A stretch of 57,475 nt of DNA from Pleurocapsales cyanobacterium LEGE 10410 (lineage in GTDB: Bacteria; Cyanobacteriota; Cyanobacteriia; Cyanobacteriales; Xenococcaceae), in NCBI GenBank assembly GCA_015207195.1, contig JADEXJ010000016.1, positions 1-57,475 of the forward strand, written 5' to 3'. Under the pieces are notes generated by a model. The model did no database searches, had not been told where the DNA came from, and saw nothing but the letters and a program-made list of their open reading frames with translations. Numbering within the stretch: the stretch's first letter is position 1; each line of letters begins with the position of its first letter. The translations under genes were made by a program, and so were the position numbers. Positions 28,510 to 39,000 of the stretch are shown here, piece after piece.

Positions 28510-29790
28510 TTAAAAATTGTTTATGATAGTTTCCTTGATCGCTTCTGATATAGTTTTCTCGTAGGTTATTCTTCGAGCGCTAGTAGTAGGCCAACGATAA
28601 TTACTAGGACAGGGAATATTATATGTCATAGCTAATCCATCGTTTATCTTTGGCGATATTGCCTTAGTTCCAGATACAAGTAACATAACTTTGAATTTTA
28701 AGTTAGGAAACTTATGTAACAAAATTTGAATCAAGGGGTCAAGGTTAATATTCTTTCTAGAATGAATCAGAAATAAAACGGGACTAGAATTAATATACCG
28801 ATAAAAATTATGAATTCTACGTCGATAGAGAGCGATAAGTTTGGCGAAATTGTTTATTCTAAATTGCTCTGCTCGTTCATGGGAAAAAAGACAATTGTAG
28901 CGAGTATTTTTTACGCAAGTAAACTTTTCATTTTCATCGTAGGCTTTGACAACCTGAAAAGAAATTAGAAAATCTGGGTTTAGATAATTATAAAAATCGG
29001 TATTTAGTGCTTCAACTATAGATTCATAAGGATGTAACGCTAAATCGAATGGACAAGTCAATTCTCCAGCCGACTTTCTAGGTTTCAATCCCCAAAGAGT
29101 TGCTACTGTTCTGGGTAAGCAATCATAACCTAAGGAAATTATTTTATAATCGCGATCTTGTAATAAGACTTGGTTCTGTTTAGCTTGATTGACGCTAACC
29201 CATAAATATTCAAGTTCTTGTTGCTGGGAAAAATCTGCATCAAACTTGCTGAGTTCTTGGGCTTTAGTTAGAAAAGCGATCGCTTCGTCGTATTTTTCTA
29301 ACTTCAACAGTTTTCGTGTAGTTGTAAGACAAAAAGCAACATCATTAATATGGTTACTAATTTGAGCCAAAGAAGCAGACAGATCTTGAGTCTGATTACA
29401 GGCTATAGAAAGATTGACTATTGTGTTAGATAAGCTGTAGAATTGACGCTCATTTAAAATTGAATATCTACTTTTCTTGCTGGGTTGTTTGAGCCTTAAA
29501 TTATGATTAATAGAATTAATCTCCAAGGCTTTTCTATATGATTCTAACCCTTGAAGGCGATCGCCACCTTTTTCGTAAGCATTGCCTAACACGAAATAAC
29601 TAAAGGGATAATCATGATGATATTCGATTGCCTCTTTATAGACATCAAGTGATTCAGCAATCAAACCTTTAGCTAATAGTTCTTTTCCTCTCTCAAAAAA
29701 ATACGAGTATGGTTGTTTGTTTTGAGGTTCTAATGTTTCTGAGACATCAGAAAATGATTTACTTTCGAGTTGTTTAGCTTGACTCATCAT
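28510..29790 (-). CDS. TPR protein with C-terminal DUF1796 (putative papain-like) domain
   Basis: 426 residues. The N-terminal 200 residues contain TPR units (for example SYFVLGNAYEKGGDRLQGLE). The C-terminal half (about 218-420) matches DUF1796, described as a putative papain-like cysteine peptidase family. It starts IISLGYDCLPR (Cys candidate nucleophile), then PFDLALHPYESIVEAL, SHERAEQF and VLFLIHSRK. The same fold is often linked to capsule or glycan loci. Here it sits between a TPR-glycosyltransferase and two sulfotransferases, so a glycan-related role (for example a transferase on the same scaffold) is as plausible as proteolysis. The start could be either of two adjacent ATGs. Confidence 0.75.
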   Translation of the reverse strand: MMSQAKQLESKSFSDVSETLEPQNKQPYSYFFERGKELLAKGLIAESLDVYKEAIEYHHDYPFSYFVLGNAYEKGGDRLQGLESYRKALEINSINHNLRLKQPSKKSRYSILNERQFYSLSNTIVNLSIACNQTQDLSASLAQISNHINDVAFCLTTTRKLLKLEKYDEAIAFLTKAQELSKFDADFSQQQELEYLWVSVNQAKQNQVLLQDRDYKIISLGYDCLPRTVATLWGLKPRKSAGELTCPFDLALHPYESIVEALNTDFYNYLNPDFLISFQVVKAYDENEKFTCVKNTRYNCLFSHERAEQFRINNFAKLIALYRRRIHNFYRYINSSPVLFLIHSRKNINLDPLIQILLHKFPNLKFKVMLLVSGTKAISPKINDGLAMTYNIPCPSNYRWPTTSARRITYEKTISEAIKETIINNF

Positions 29791-29817
29791 TTAATTATTT
29801 ACTATTAAAACATTCGA

Positions 29818-30606
29818 TTAAGCATAAAACCAATCTTCTAGTAGAGCGAAATCTTGCTCAATTAGAGCATTTTGTTCCTTGTTAAATCCATTTAAATATT
29901 CAAAAGGTATTCGAGAAGATATTTGTGGCTGCCTAGTATTCTCGTATTTCAAGTTTTCCAGCATAAGATATTTTATATCAAATTCATATCCCACGTGATT
30001 GAAAATCTTCTCCATCGTTTCTCTGGTGTTCAAACAAACGTTTTCCAAACTGACACACATAATATCTTTCGTGTTGTTAAAAGATTGAGATTCTCTTTCC
30101 TTCCACTTTATATAGCTATTAGTATATACATCTTTCAAATAACCAATTTTTGGGGTTTTGTAGTTTTCGTACCATGAAATAAAATCTTCAGGTTTACCGC
30201 TTCGCTTGTAATCGGAATAAACTACAGAACGCGGATCTTTATACATACAAATGAAAGGAACTTTTACTTTTTCATAATTTTTATACACATCCAAAAAATA
30301 TCTTGGAGTTTTATCAAAAATACAATCCACTTTTGGGCTAATTGCTTTTGAATTAAGTTTTAATTGAGCATAAAAATTGCTAAAACTATCGGTATCGCAA
30401 ATTTTTTTTAGAGTATCTGATTCTATTTGCCATCCACTAACCATATGTTTATAAAATGGTTGAATCTGAGGAAAGTCACGGGGTGATTTTCCTAACAACA
30501 CTCCTATCTCAAATCCAGAGTCAACGTTGTTAGTTTGTCTAAATATATCTGATATTAATGTAGTTCCACTATGTTCCAACCCACAAATTACAAATTTTAT
30601 AGTCAT
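29818..30606 (-). CDS. Sulfotransferase family protein
   Basis: 262 residues from the ATG at 30606; the frame has another ATG eight codons upstream. KFVICGLEHSGTTLIS is the 5'-phosphosulfate-binding loop near the N-terminus, and YKDPRSVVYSDYKRSG is the 3'-phosphate-binding region. FDKTPRYF and SLENVCLN are also typical of PAPS-dependent sulfotransferases. It would transfer sulfate from PAPS to a sugar or other acceptor. It is 27 bp upstream of the TPR-DUF1796 gene on the same strand, so probably co-transcribed. The window has no sulfate-activation gene. The AT content is higher than in the flanking housekeeping genes. Confidence 0.82.
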   Translation of the reverse strand: MTIKFVICGLEHSGTTLISDIFRQTNNVDSGFEIGVLLGKSPRDFPQIQPFYKHMVSGWQIESDTLKKICDTDSFSNFYAQLKLNSKAISPKVDCIFDKTPRYFLDVYKNYEKVKVPFICMYKDPRSVVYSDYKRSGKPEDFISWYENYKTPKIGYLKDVYTNSYIKWKERESQSFNNTKDIMCVSLENVCLNTRETMEKIFNHVGYEFDIKYLMLENLKYENTRQPQISSRIPFEYLNGFNKEQNALIEQDFALLEDWFYA

Positions 30607-30745
30607 AGAATTATAGCTGTATCTCTCCAAGTTTAAGTTGATTTCGCTTCAGTTTAAATGCATTTTGAACAAGTTGATGCTGATTTTTATTAATCTTAGC
30701 GCCCTATACTTATTTTGGGCTATTAAAAAAAATAGCGATTGCCAA

Positions 30746-31624
30746 TTAGTGAATTAAAGGTTTGACAAATAAAGAATTTAAATCTTCAATCTGATTTTCT
30801 AACAAATTTTCAAGCTTCGATCTTACTAAGGCGTTTGGGGAATATTTCAATGAAAGAGAATTAATTTTTTTATTAAACAAACTAATCATATTTTTTGAAC
30901 TAAAATCCAAATCAACGAATTGTGACAAAAGATCTAAGATATTTTGCGGATTGTCTATTAAATCATCATAAGATAGATACAATACTTTATCAAAAACTTT
31001 GCTATAATAGTCAATTATCTTGCTATAATTATTGTAATTCATTTGTCTGACAATCCAATTATCATTGTTGTTAATTAATTTCAAGAAAAAAGCATCGTAA
31101 CTTTCTTGAGTATGTGACATATTCTGTTTAAAACCTTCGAGTAATAAGCGAAATGAAGATATCATTCTTTTTACAGGATTTCTACACATAATAATTATGT
31201 GTGCATCGCCTACTATAGATTTCATTACCTCAATTTGAGATAAATTCAATAGCATATATTCTGGGGTACATTCACCAGTAAATTTTATATTATCTATATT
31301 GGTAACATTGGCAAATAGATCGAGATATTTTATCTTAGAAACTGAAGTTTTTAACAACTGTTGATTAGTCTTTAAATACCATTGCCATTTAGGATTTACA
31401 AAGCTTAAGTCTTTAGCATTACAAACTTTATTAATTTCTCTGTCAAATTGAGCTTGAGAGAATTCTTTTAACACTGATTCATTTCTCAAGCCAAATACAG
31501 TATCAAAATAATGAAGCTCTTTTAAGGGATGAATTGCTATTTCTGGATGTTGGTTTAGCAATTCAGTAATAAATGTGCTTCCTGCTCTTTGAGAGCCTAT
31601 ACCTAAAATAAAATTTTTTTGCAT
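30746..31624 (-). CDS. Sulfotransferase domain protein
   Basis: 292 residues. FILGIGSQRAGSTFITELLN is the PAPS 5'-phosphosulfate loop and IIMCRNPVKRMISSFR the 3'-phosphate site. HPLKELHYFD and GECTPEYMLL match the heparan-type sulfotransferase fold, in which a Lys/Glu near the acceptor site is catalytic. It is not closely similar to the neighbouring sulfotransferase, so the two probably sulfate different positions or sugars. It is strongly AT-rich, like its neighbour, consistent with acquisition by transfer. The 3' relic of a glycosyltransferase gene lies immediately upstream. Confidence 0.85.
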   Translation of the reverse strand: MQKNFILGIGSQRAGSTFITELLNQHPEIAIHPLKELHYFDTVFGLRNESVLKEFSQAQFDREINKVCNAKDLSFVNPKWQWYLKTNQQLLKTSVSKIKYLDLFANVTNIDNIKFTGECTPEYMLLNLSQIEVMKSIVGDAHIIIMCRNPVKRMISSFRLLLEGFKQNMSHTQESYDAFFLKLINNNDNWIVRQMNYNNYSKIIDYYSKVFDKVLYLSYDDLIDNPQNILDLLSQFVDLDFSSKNMISLFNKKINSLSLKYSPNALVRSKLENLLENQIEDLNSLFVKPLIH

Positions 31625-31633
31625 GGAGAGTAA

Positions 31634-31704
31634 TTATTCTACTGATGGTTGATGAGTTTGTTGCACTTTTACTTGTTGTTCTGTGGTGGAAATAGAAAGA
31701 TCGC
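31634..31704 (-). repeat. Duplicated 3'-end relic of the TPR-GT4-GT4 gene
   Basis: On the minus strand this reads DLSISTTEQQVKVQQTHQPS, a diverged copy of the neighbouring protein's C-terminus (PIRTTEQQVKELQQTYQSL). It has no start and no body, so it is the tail of a lost or partly duplicated copy. Confidence 0.7.
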
Positions 31705-31725
31705 GCTCGCTCCGATAACAAGCAA

Positions 31726-34700
31726 CTAATCTAGTAATGATTGATAAGTTTGTTGCAGTTCTTTTACTTGTTGTTCTGTGGTTCTAATAGGAAGATCGTG
31801 ATCTATCAGCTGTTGATGTTTTCTCGGTTCACTATCAATACTGCGTAAAATAGCAATCAGATCCTCGATATTATCTGGGTCGAATATATCTCCATTGACC
31901 CCTGCAACCAAATCTTCGGCTAACGCACCTTTATTTGATGCTACTACCCAAACCCCTGCTGCTGCTGCTTCACGGGTTACCAGCCCAAAACTTTCTGGCC
32001 ACATCGAAGGTGCCATCAGCACGTCAATTGTACTGTAGAATTCATACATTTTTGTTTGGGGAATTTTGGAGATAAAAGTAACTGGTGTACTTCCCCAGGA
32101 ATCGTGGTTAATCGAACCTGCAACCTGTGCATGAGAAACTACGATTACTTCACAGTTCGATAACTGAGCTTTTTCTACCGCTTCTTTAAATAAGAAGTAG
32201 CCTTTGTGTGCTGCCATACCGCCAATATGAGCTATGCGTACTTTACCACTAACCGAAGGCGTTCTAGGTAAGCGTGGTTGAGGGATAATTCCATTGCGAT
32301 TTGCCTGGGTTTTTGTAATGCCATTAAGACGATACAGTTCAGTAAAGGCTTCAGAGACTGCTAATACTCCACTGGCTTTTGCCAAAAGCTGCTTTAAATA
32401 GCGTTTTCTCTTTAAAGAACTACCAACATCATTGCTATCGCAAGCAGCTACTATCGGATCGTTTTGTTGATAATTACATTCAATTCCGCGATCGTTAACT
32501 AAAAATTGATGATCGCTAATCCACCAAGCATCATGAACAGTAACTAAATAGGGAATATTTAGCTCCGACGTTGCTTCTAATACCGAGCCTGTCAATCTTT
32601 GAACACAGTGAAAATGAACTAAATCGGGTTGATTATATTGTAGGTATTCGGTAAATATTTCATACATCTTAGGATTCTGATATTGCCAGTCCATACCTAC
32701 AACCATCGGAGAACTGACTTTAGTTACATGAATTCCTTCATAGCTGTATTCTAAAATTTCATAAGGATGAGGATTTCCGTTATCGGTGGTAAAAACCGAA
32801 ATTTCGTATTCGTCACCATAATGAGCCTTCAAAATATCTACATTATCTTTAACAATGCGGGTTGCGCCTCCAATACTTTGAGGAGGATAAAAGACGTTGA
32901 CAATTAGAAGTTTCTTTTTAGCAGTACGGGGTTTGAGATTACCTGCTATGGTTTCCTGTTCGATCCCAGACAAAACGATATTTTTAATGTTGTCAGCCAT
33001 GACTGGAATACTGTACTCTTGCCAGGCTCTTTCATAAGCAGCTTGAGCAATTTTCTGGCGGAACTCAGCATTCGAGACCAATAAATCTAGCTTGGCGTAC
33101 CATTCTTCTGGGGTACTGGCGATTAAAGCATCGACTCCATCTGAAATAATTTCTGTATAAGTTTGCGTATTACTAACGACGGAGGGTACTCCCAAGCAAC
33201 CAGCTTCAAACCATTTCAGTTCACTTTTGCAGTTATTGACGGCGGTGGGAAGCAACACTGCAATATTAATGTCTGCCTGCCTGAGAAATTCCCAATAGAT
33301 AGAGACATCTTTTACCAAATCTACTCTAATGATTTGTTCTTGATAGGGAATCAATACTTCTGGTAAAGTCAGGTATCCCATTAAAATGAGTCTGACGTGG
33401 GGATACTGCTGGAGAATTTTCGCGATCGCTGGTGCAGCCAACTGCTCGAAATCAGCGTTGTGAGCTTTAGTACCACTACCATAAAAGATAGATAGATAGT
33501 CTTTTTGAATCTTAGGTGTGTTTAGTTCGGCAAATTCTGAATTGAGCTTATCTAAGGCGTTACGATGTATAAAACAAGTTTTTTTCGCGACAACTCGTTT
33601 CATTTCTCTAGCCAATGCAGGGGTAGAAGCAATGCCATAATCACACAAACTCATCGCCTTGTAGAAGAGGGTAGTTCCTCGTAACAAACCTTGATACTGT
33701 TCTTCAGAAACTTGACCGCCATAACTTTCAATCGGATCGGGATATTCTTGTGCTTTGAATATCAGATCGTCTATTTCGTAAAATACTACCTTGTTAATCG
33801 CCTTAGCATATTCAATAGTTTCAATTAAATCTGGCAACGCTGGCACTCGGTAAAAAATTACGACATCATGAAAATGAAGTCGATTTTTAGCCTGTTTGAC
33901 ATCCGACCAAGGAAAGTATTCGACCGAAATTCCAGCGTATTCTAGCTGCTCGATTTTTTGTTCTACTCGGTAATGCATACATTGAGACAGGTGATCGTCA
34001 ACAATCAAAATTACCGAAGGATTTGATGGAATCTCTCTGGCATTTTCTAGCTGAGGAATATAAGAGTGATCTTGGAAAAGCTTGATGGCTTTACAGAAAG
34101 CTTCGCTCGCTTTTTCCTTCTGTCCCTGCTTTAAGAACATATCTCCATGAGTGAACATATCATTCCACTGTTGAAGGAGACTGTCTTTTAATCCTTGGTA
34201 AGGCAGGTAGGAACTAGGATTATATTTGATGCTGCGACGATATAAGGCGATCGCCTCACTCCATTTACCCGAATTGTTATAGGCAACGCCAAGATTATAG
34301 TAAGACCAAAAATAGTCGGGATAGAGTTCTAACGCTCGCTTATAGAAGATAATTGCCTCTTCTGATTTTCCCTGTTTTAATAGGGTATCGGCTAAGTTGT
34401 GATAAGACCAAGAGTATTGTGGATTGCGAATGATTGATTGATGATAATTTAAGACCGCATCCTCTAATTTCCCTTGTGCTTGTAATTCATCAGCCTTGTC
34501 ATGATAGGTTTTCCATCCAGGAAGTGAGGTGATTGAGGGACGATTATCCGTTTCAGCAATAGAATTGGATTGTGCTAATGTAGACTTGTTTGATAACAAT
34601 TGGGAAAGTTTTTGCTTACACAAGACTAGCTGTTTGTTCTCTGGATACAATTCCAGTCCTTTTTGGCACACTGCTGCTGCTTGACCTAATTCATGATGGT

Positions 34701-35577
34701 CTTCTAAGGCTGTTACCAAATCTAAAACAAAGTCTACATCATCATTTTTTGATGTAATTACGCCATCGTAATGAGAATGAAATAGCTTGATCTGTTCGGG
34801 ATATGTTTCAATTGCTCTTTGAATCACTTTAATTGCCGAATCTAGCTGATTTTGTGCGAATAAGCAATCAACCAACTTTAAATAAAACCAGGGTGGCTGC
34901 TGAGGATTGAGCTTGATAGTTCTGTTATAAGTTGCGGTTTCTTCGGAAATATCTAACGCTATGTTTTTGTAGCTGCGATCGGCAACATTCATAACTGCTA
35001 GATTTATTTTACCTTTAATATTGGGTAGATCTGATTGAATTTCAGCAGCTTTGGTATAACAAGACAGTGCTTCTAACCAGCGTGTAGAAACCGCATATGC
35101 TTCCCCTAGGTGATAGTAAATCCAGGCAGAATTACTATGAAGATTTATACCTAATTGACCAATTTCTATCGCTTGTTGTAATTTATTACTACCAACTAGA
35201 TGGCTAACTAAAGAGGAATATAGCCAGTCTGGCTGGTTTTGATTGATTTCTAAAGATTTCAAATAATATTGAATAGTATTTTTGTAATCTCCTTTTTTAT
35301 TTGAGGCTAAACCAATTGCTCGATGAATATCATCAGAATTAGGATGAATATTTAAAGATTGATGTCCGATGCTCAATCCTTTATCTTCCTTTCCTGCTTG
35401 AGCTAATAAAGTAATAACATTTCCATATACCCAATCTAATTGTTTCTCGTCAGATTCTAAAGATTCTAAGTATAAAGAAATAGCTTCTTCTATGTTTCCT
35501 TCTTTATGCTTTTTGACAGCTTCATTTACCAGAGATTCGACTTGTTGACAGTTGATAACATTCATTTGGTTTTTCAT
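31726..35577 (-). CDS. TPR protein fused to two GT4-type glycosyltransferase domains
   Basis: About 1283 residues from the ATG at 35577; the open frame starts four codons earlier at a TTG. Residues 1-510 are TPR repeats, some in the strong WSYYNLGVAYNNSGKW-type consensus. The first GT-B domain (about 520-870) opens SVILIVDDHLS, with YEIDDLIF and KWFEAGCLGVPSVVSN. The second (about 895-1275) opens LLIVNVFYPPQSIGG, with VTVHDAWW, HKGYFLFKEAV and PESFGLVTREAAAAGVWVVA, the E-x7-E signature of GT4. The protein should be a soluble or peripheral bifunctional transferase. Its first 200 residues are paralogous to the GT2-GT2 protein. Confidence 0.9.
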   Translation of the reverse strand: MKNQMNVINCQQVESLVNEAVKKHKEGNIEEAISLYLESLESDEKQLDWVYGNVITLLAQAGKEDKGLSIGHQSLNIHPNSDDIHRAIGLASNKKGDYKNTIQYYLKSLEINQNQPDWLYSSLVSHLVGSNKLQQAIEIGQLGINLHSNSAWIYYHLGEAYAVSTRWLEALSCYTKAAEIQSDLPNIKGKINLAVMNVADRSYKNIALDISEETATYNRTIKLNPQQPPWFYLKLVDCLFAQNQLDSAIKVIQRAIETYPEQIKLFHSHYDGVITSKNDDVDFVLDLVTALEDHHELGQAAAVCQKGLELYPENKQLVLCKQKLSQLLSNKSTLAQSNSIAETDNRPSITSLPGWKTYHDKADELQAQGKLEDAVLNYHQSIIRNPQYSWSYHNLADTLLKQGKSEEAIIFYKRALELYPDYFWSYYNLGVAYNNSGKWSEAIALYRRSIKYNPSSYLPYQGLKDSLLQQWNDMFTHGDMFLKQGQKEKASEAFCKAIKLFQDHSYIPQLENAREIPSNPSVILIVDDHLSQCMHYRVEQKIEQLEYAGISVEYFPWSDVKQAKNRLHFHDVVIFYRVPALPDLIETIEYAKAINKVVFYEIDDLIFKAQEYPDPIESYGGQVSEEQYQGLLRGTTLFYKAMSLCDYGIASTPALAREMKRVVAKKTCFIHRNALDKLNSEFAELNTPKIQKDYLSIFYGSGTKAHNADFEQLAAPAIAKILQQYPHVRLILMGYLTLPEVLIPYQEQIIRVDLVKDVSIYWEFLRQADINIAVLLPTAVNNCKSELKWFEAGCLGVPSVVSNTQTYTEIISDGVDALIASTPEEWYAKLDLLVSNAEFRQKIAQAAYERAWQEYSIPVMADNIKNIVLSGIEQETIAGNLKPRTAKKKLLIVNVFYPPQSIGGATRIVKDNVDILKAHYGDEYEISVFTTDNGNPHPYEILEYSYEGIHVTKVSSPMVVGMDWQYQNPKMYEIFTEYLQYNQPDLVHFHCVQRLTGSVLEATSELNIPYLVTVHDAWWISDHQFLVNDRGIECNYQQNDPIVAACDSNDVGSSLKRKRYLKQLLAKASGVLAVSEAFTELYRLNGITKTQANRNGIIPQPRLPRTPSVSGKVRIAHIGGMAAHKGYFLFKEAVEKAQLSNCEVIVVSHAQVAGSINHDSWGSTPVTFISKIPQTKMYEFYSTIDVLMAPSMWPESFGLVTREAAAAGVWVVASNKGALAEDLVAGVNGDIFDPDNIEDLIAILRSIDSEPRKHQQLIDHDLPIRTTEQQVKELQQTYQSLLD

Positions 35578-36018
35578 TGTAGTAAGCAACCGAAGAAAAA
35601 TACGCTCTCAGATACGATGTTTGTGTAGTGTGCTATATATTTAGTCTTTGTTTAACAGCTATGACAAGCGAGACTATAGATCGCCTGAATAATGGTTCGC
35701 GATCGCCAACTTAACTAGTTGTCAAAAATAGACAAGAAACGCAGCTTATAGCTGATACTTATTACTTAAAGACCAACTAGATCGAATCTCATTAGTAGTA
35801 ATATAAAAAATGTTTTGACAAACTCACCATCTACATAAAATTAACATCGAATACGTAAATTGACATTCGTATAATCACGGATAATCAATAAATACTTGTA
35901 AGAGAATTGACGGATAAATAATGATCGATAGTAGTTTTACAGAGCAAAAATATGTATCTAAAAGCACATTTTTCAGAAAACATTTGAAATCGAAAAATTA
36001 TGCTCGATCGCCTTTTTC
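35578..36018. other. Intergenic gap in the glycan cluster
   Basis: About 440 bp of AT-rich DNA with no supported gene. It probably holds the promoter for the 31.7-35.6 kb gene. No repeat family member is evident. Confidence 0.4.
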
Positions 36019-39000
36019 TTAATTATGTTCTATTGATAAAAGGTGGTGAAATACGCGCTCTATTTGTCGTTTGACCGTTTCAGAAGTAAAAGAGCCAATC
36101 GCCTGAAGAGCATTGGAAGACAGATGATTCCACAAGGGGCGATCGCGATATAGGCGCAGGATACAATCGGCAAACTCCGCCGTGGTGTTCGCTTCTAAAA
36201 TATGCCGTTCGGGAATTAAATTCATTCCTTCAGTACCAATCGCGGTAGAAACCACGGGCAAGCCATACTCCAAACTGTGACCGATTTTGCCCTTCATACC
36301 TGCACCATATCTCAAAGGAGAAACCGAGAGTTTGTGACTCAAAAAATAAGGTGTCACGTCATCTACATAACCCGTTACGGTAATGCGATCGCATCTTAAA
36401 GCTAAAACTTCGGCACTAGGACTACTACCGAGGAGGGTAACTGTAAGATCGGGTTTTTGCTGCCACACCAAAGGCATGATTTCCCGACATAGCCAGACTA
36501 CCCCATCGACGTTGGGCGGATGATTGTAGCTGCCAATAAACAAAATACCCGAACGCTGCTCGTAACTAGGAATATCTCCCTGATAGGCAGTATGGATATT
36601 TGGCACGACTGCGAGGTTGCCAACCTTTTGTTCGCTCAAGATCTGTTGTTCGATTGGGGTAATAGTAATGGTCAAATCTGCCTGATGAGCCATTTTTAAT
36701 TCCCTAGCCTGCATTTCGATCCATTCTGCTGCTTCGATGCTTCTTGTGGGGTCGATTTCCCAGGCTCTTTTGAGACGTAGATAGTGCAGATCGATGGTGT
36801 CATAAATCACCTTGATTTCTGCTCTTTGGCGGATTGTGGGAACGTACTTTTCATTTAGTTCGGGGCGACAAATCCAGGCAAGGTCGATTTTTGATAGGCG
36901 ATCGCTTATTTGCTGGTCGATCAGCGTGCCATAACCCTGTTGGGTATACAAAACCTCGATCTCTAAGTTTTGTAAAGTTGAAGTATAGGGTTCTTCCCTC
37001 ACTCCGTTATCCGCAGCAAAAATTACGTGATAGTCGAGAGCTTTGAAGATTTTTAATAGCTCAAATAGTCGCCGACAGCCAGATTCTTTGTCATAACTGG
37101 GCATATAGCTATCGATGACCAGAATGGTTTGGTGACCCAAATATTTTCTACTGGCTTGAGGAACATGATCGATCCCAATATTTGGTAAATAGCTATCTGG
37201 TTGCAGTACGCTCTGCCATTTTTGCTTGAACTTGACTGCATTGACTAGCTGATATTGCTTGACACCGCTGGCGGTAGAAGTACCAGAGGTAATACCCTCA
37301 TAGTGTATTACCTCAGATTTGGGTTGATACATCACCTTGAGTCCTAGCTGATGGCGAATCGCAAAGCAAAGATCCGTATCTTCATAGTAAGCAGGGGCAA
37401 AATCTCGTTCAAAACCCTGCAAACGGTTAAAAACTTCCTGTTTCACCATCAGGCTGGCTCCCGAACAATAGTCAACGGGACGCAGATAGTTGTACTTAGG
37501 ATCGTAGGGGTTGTCATGTCTGCCATAGTTCCATCCCGAAGCATCCTGCCAAATAATGCCCCCTGCTTCCTGTAAACTTCCTTGGGGATAGACTAGTTTG
37601 GAACCCACCGCGCCAACATCATCCCGTGCCAAAACTTCAACCAGACTTTCAATACAGTTGGGCTTAATCTCGGTATCGTTGTTGAGAAAATACAGATATT
37701 TACCCTTAGCTGCGGATGCTCCCTGATTGCAGGAGTAAATAAATCCTTGATTAGCCTGACTATTGATTAAATTAATTGCGGAAACTGATTCTAAAAGATC
37801 TTTGGTGCGATCGCCAGAGCAGTCATTGACTACAATAATCTCTACCTGAGTAGCTTGAGCCAGATTTTGGGCGATCGCCTTGAGACATTTGAGGGTATAG
37901 TCTAGCTGATTGTAAACGGGAATGATAATCGAAACTTCGGGGCGATCGCTATGGGGTAAAATTCGCTCTAACTCGGCAGCTAAAGCCGATAAATCCTCTG
38001 ACGGTTCGGCATGGGTAACATCCTTCTCGACACTAGAAAAATCTGGTAACAGGGTAACTGGTTTTCCCTGACACTGCTGTAAACGCGCCAAGATCTCGCT
38101 ATTTTTTGGCTGAATTTGTAGAGCCATTTGATAGGTGACGATGGCTTGATCGGTCTTTCCTCGCTGGTGCAACAAATCTCCCAGCTTGAGATACAGGGTA
38201 ATATTTTTGCTATCGATCGCCAAAGCCTGATGATAGGCTTGAGCATCGTTGGGGTCTTGTTCGATAGCCAGTAAAGAATGCTTTAACGCTTGCTCTCGAT
38301 CTTGCTCACTACGGTGATATAAAGCGTCGCCCAGCTTCTGCTGTACCTGGGGTAAATCTGGCTGGATCTGAGCTGTTTTTTGATATGCAGACACTGCCTG
38401 ATTCCAGCGGTTTAGCTTGCCATAGGTCTCGGCTAGATTGTAATACGACCAGGGAAAGCTGGGATTGAGTTTGATTGCTTGATGATAGACAGGAATGGCT
38501 TCTGTCCACTGACCCAACTGAATTAGGGCATAGCCCAAATTGTTATACGACCAGGAAAAATCGGGCTGATGTTTAATTGCTTGACGATAGGCAGCAACTG
38601 CTTGCGACCACTGCTGCTGTTGACTCCAAACTTCTCCCAACTCATGATAGGCAGCACCATAATCGGTGGCGTGTTGTGTGGCTTTTTGATAGCACACCCC
38701 AGCCTGTGACCATTGCTGTCCTTGCTGATAGAGATTGCCTAGACGGTAATAAAGTTTGGGGTCTGGTTTTTGCTTTACACCCTGTAAATAGCAGGCGATC
38801 GCTCGATCTGTTGCTCCCGATCGATTCAGTAATGCGCCTAAAGCTAAATATGCCTCGACCATTTGTGGCTCTAGGGCGATCGCCTGTTGATAGTGAGCAA
38901 TTGCCTGGGATTGCTGCTGCTTAGCGTAGTTACCTGCGAGGTTGTAGTGCGTTTGAGCTTCAGATGAATATTGACCCTCGGCTGGCTTTGAAGAAGTAAC

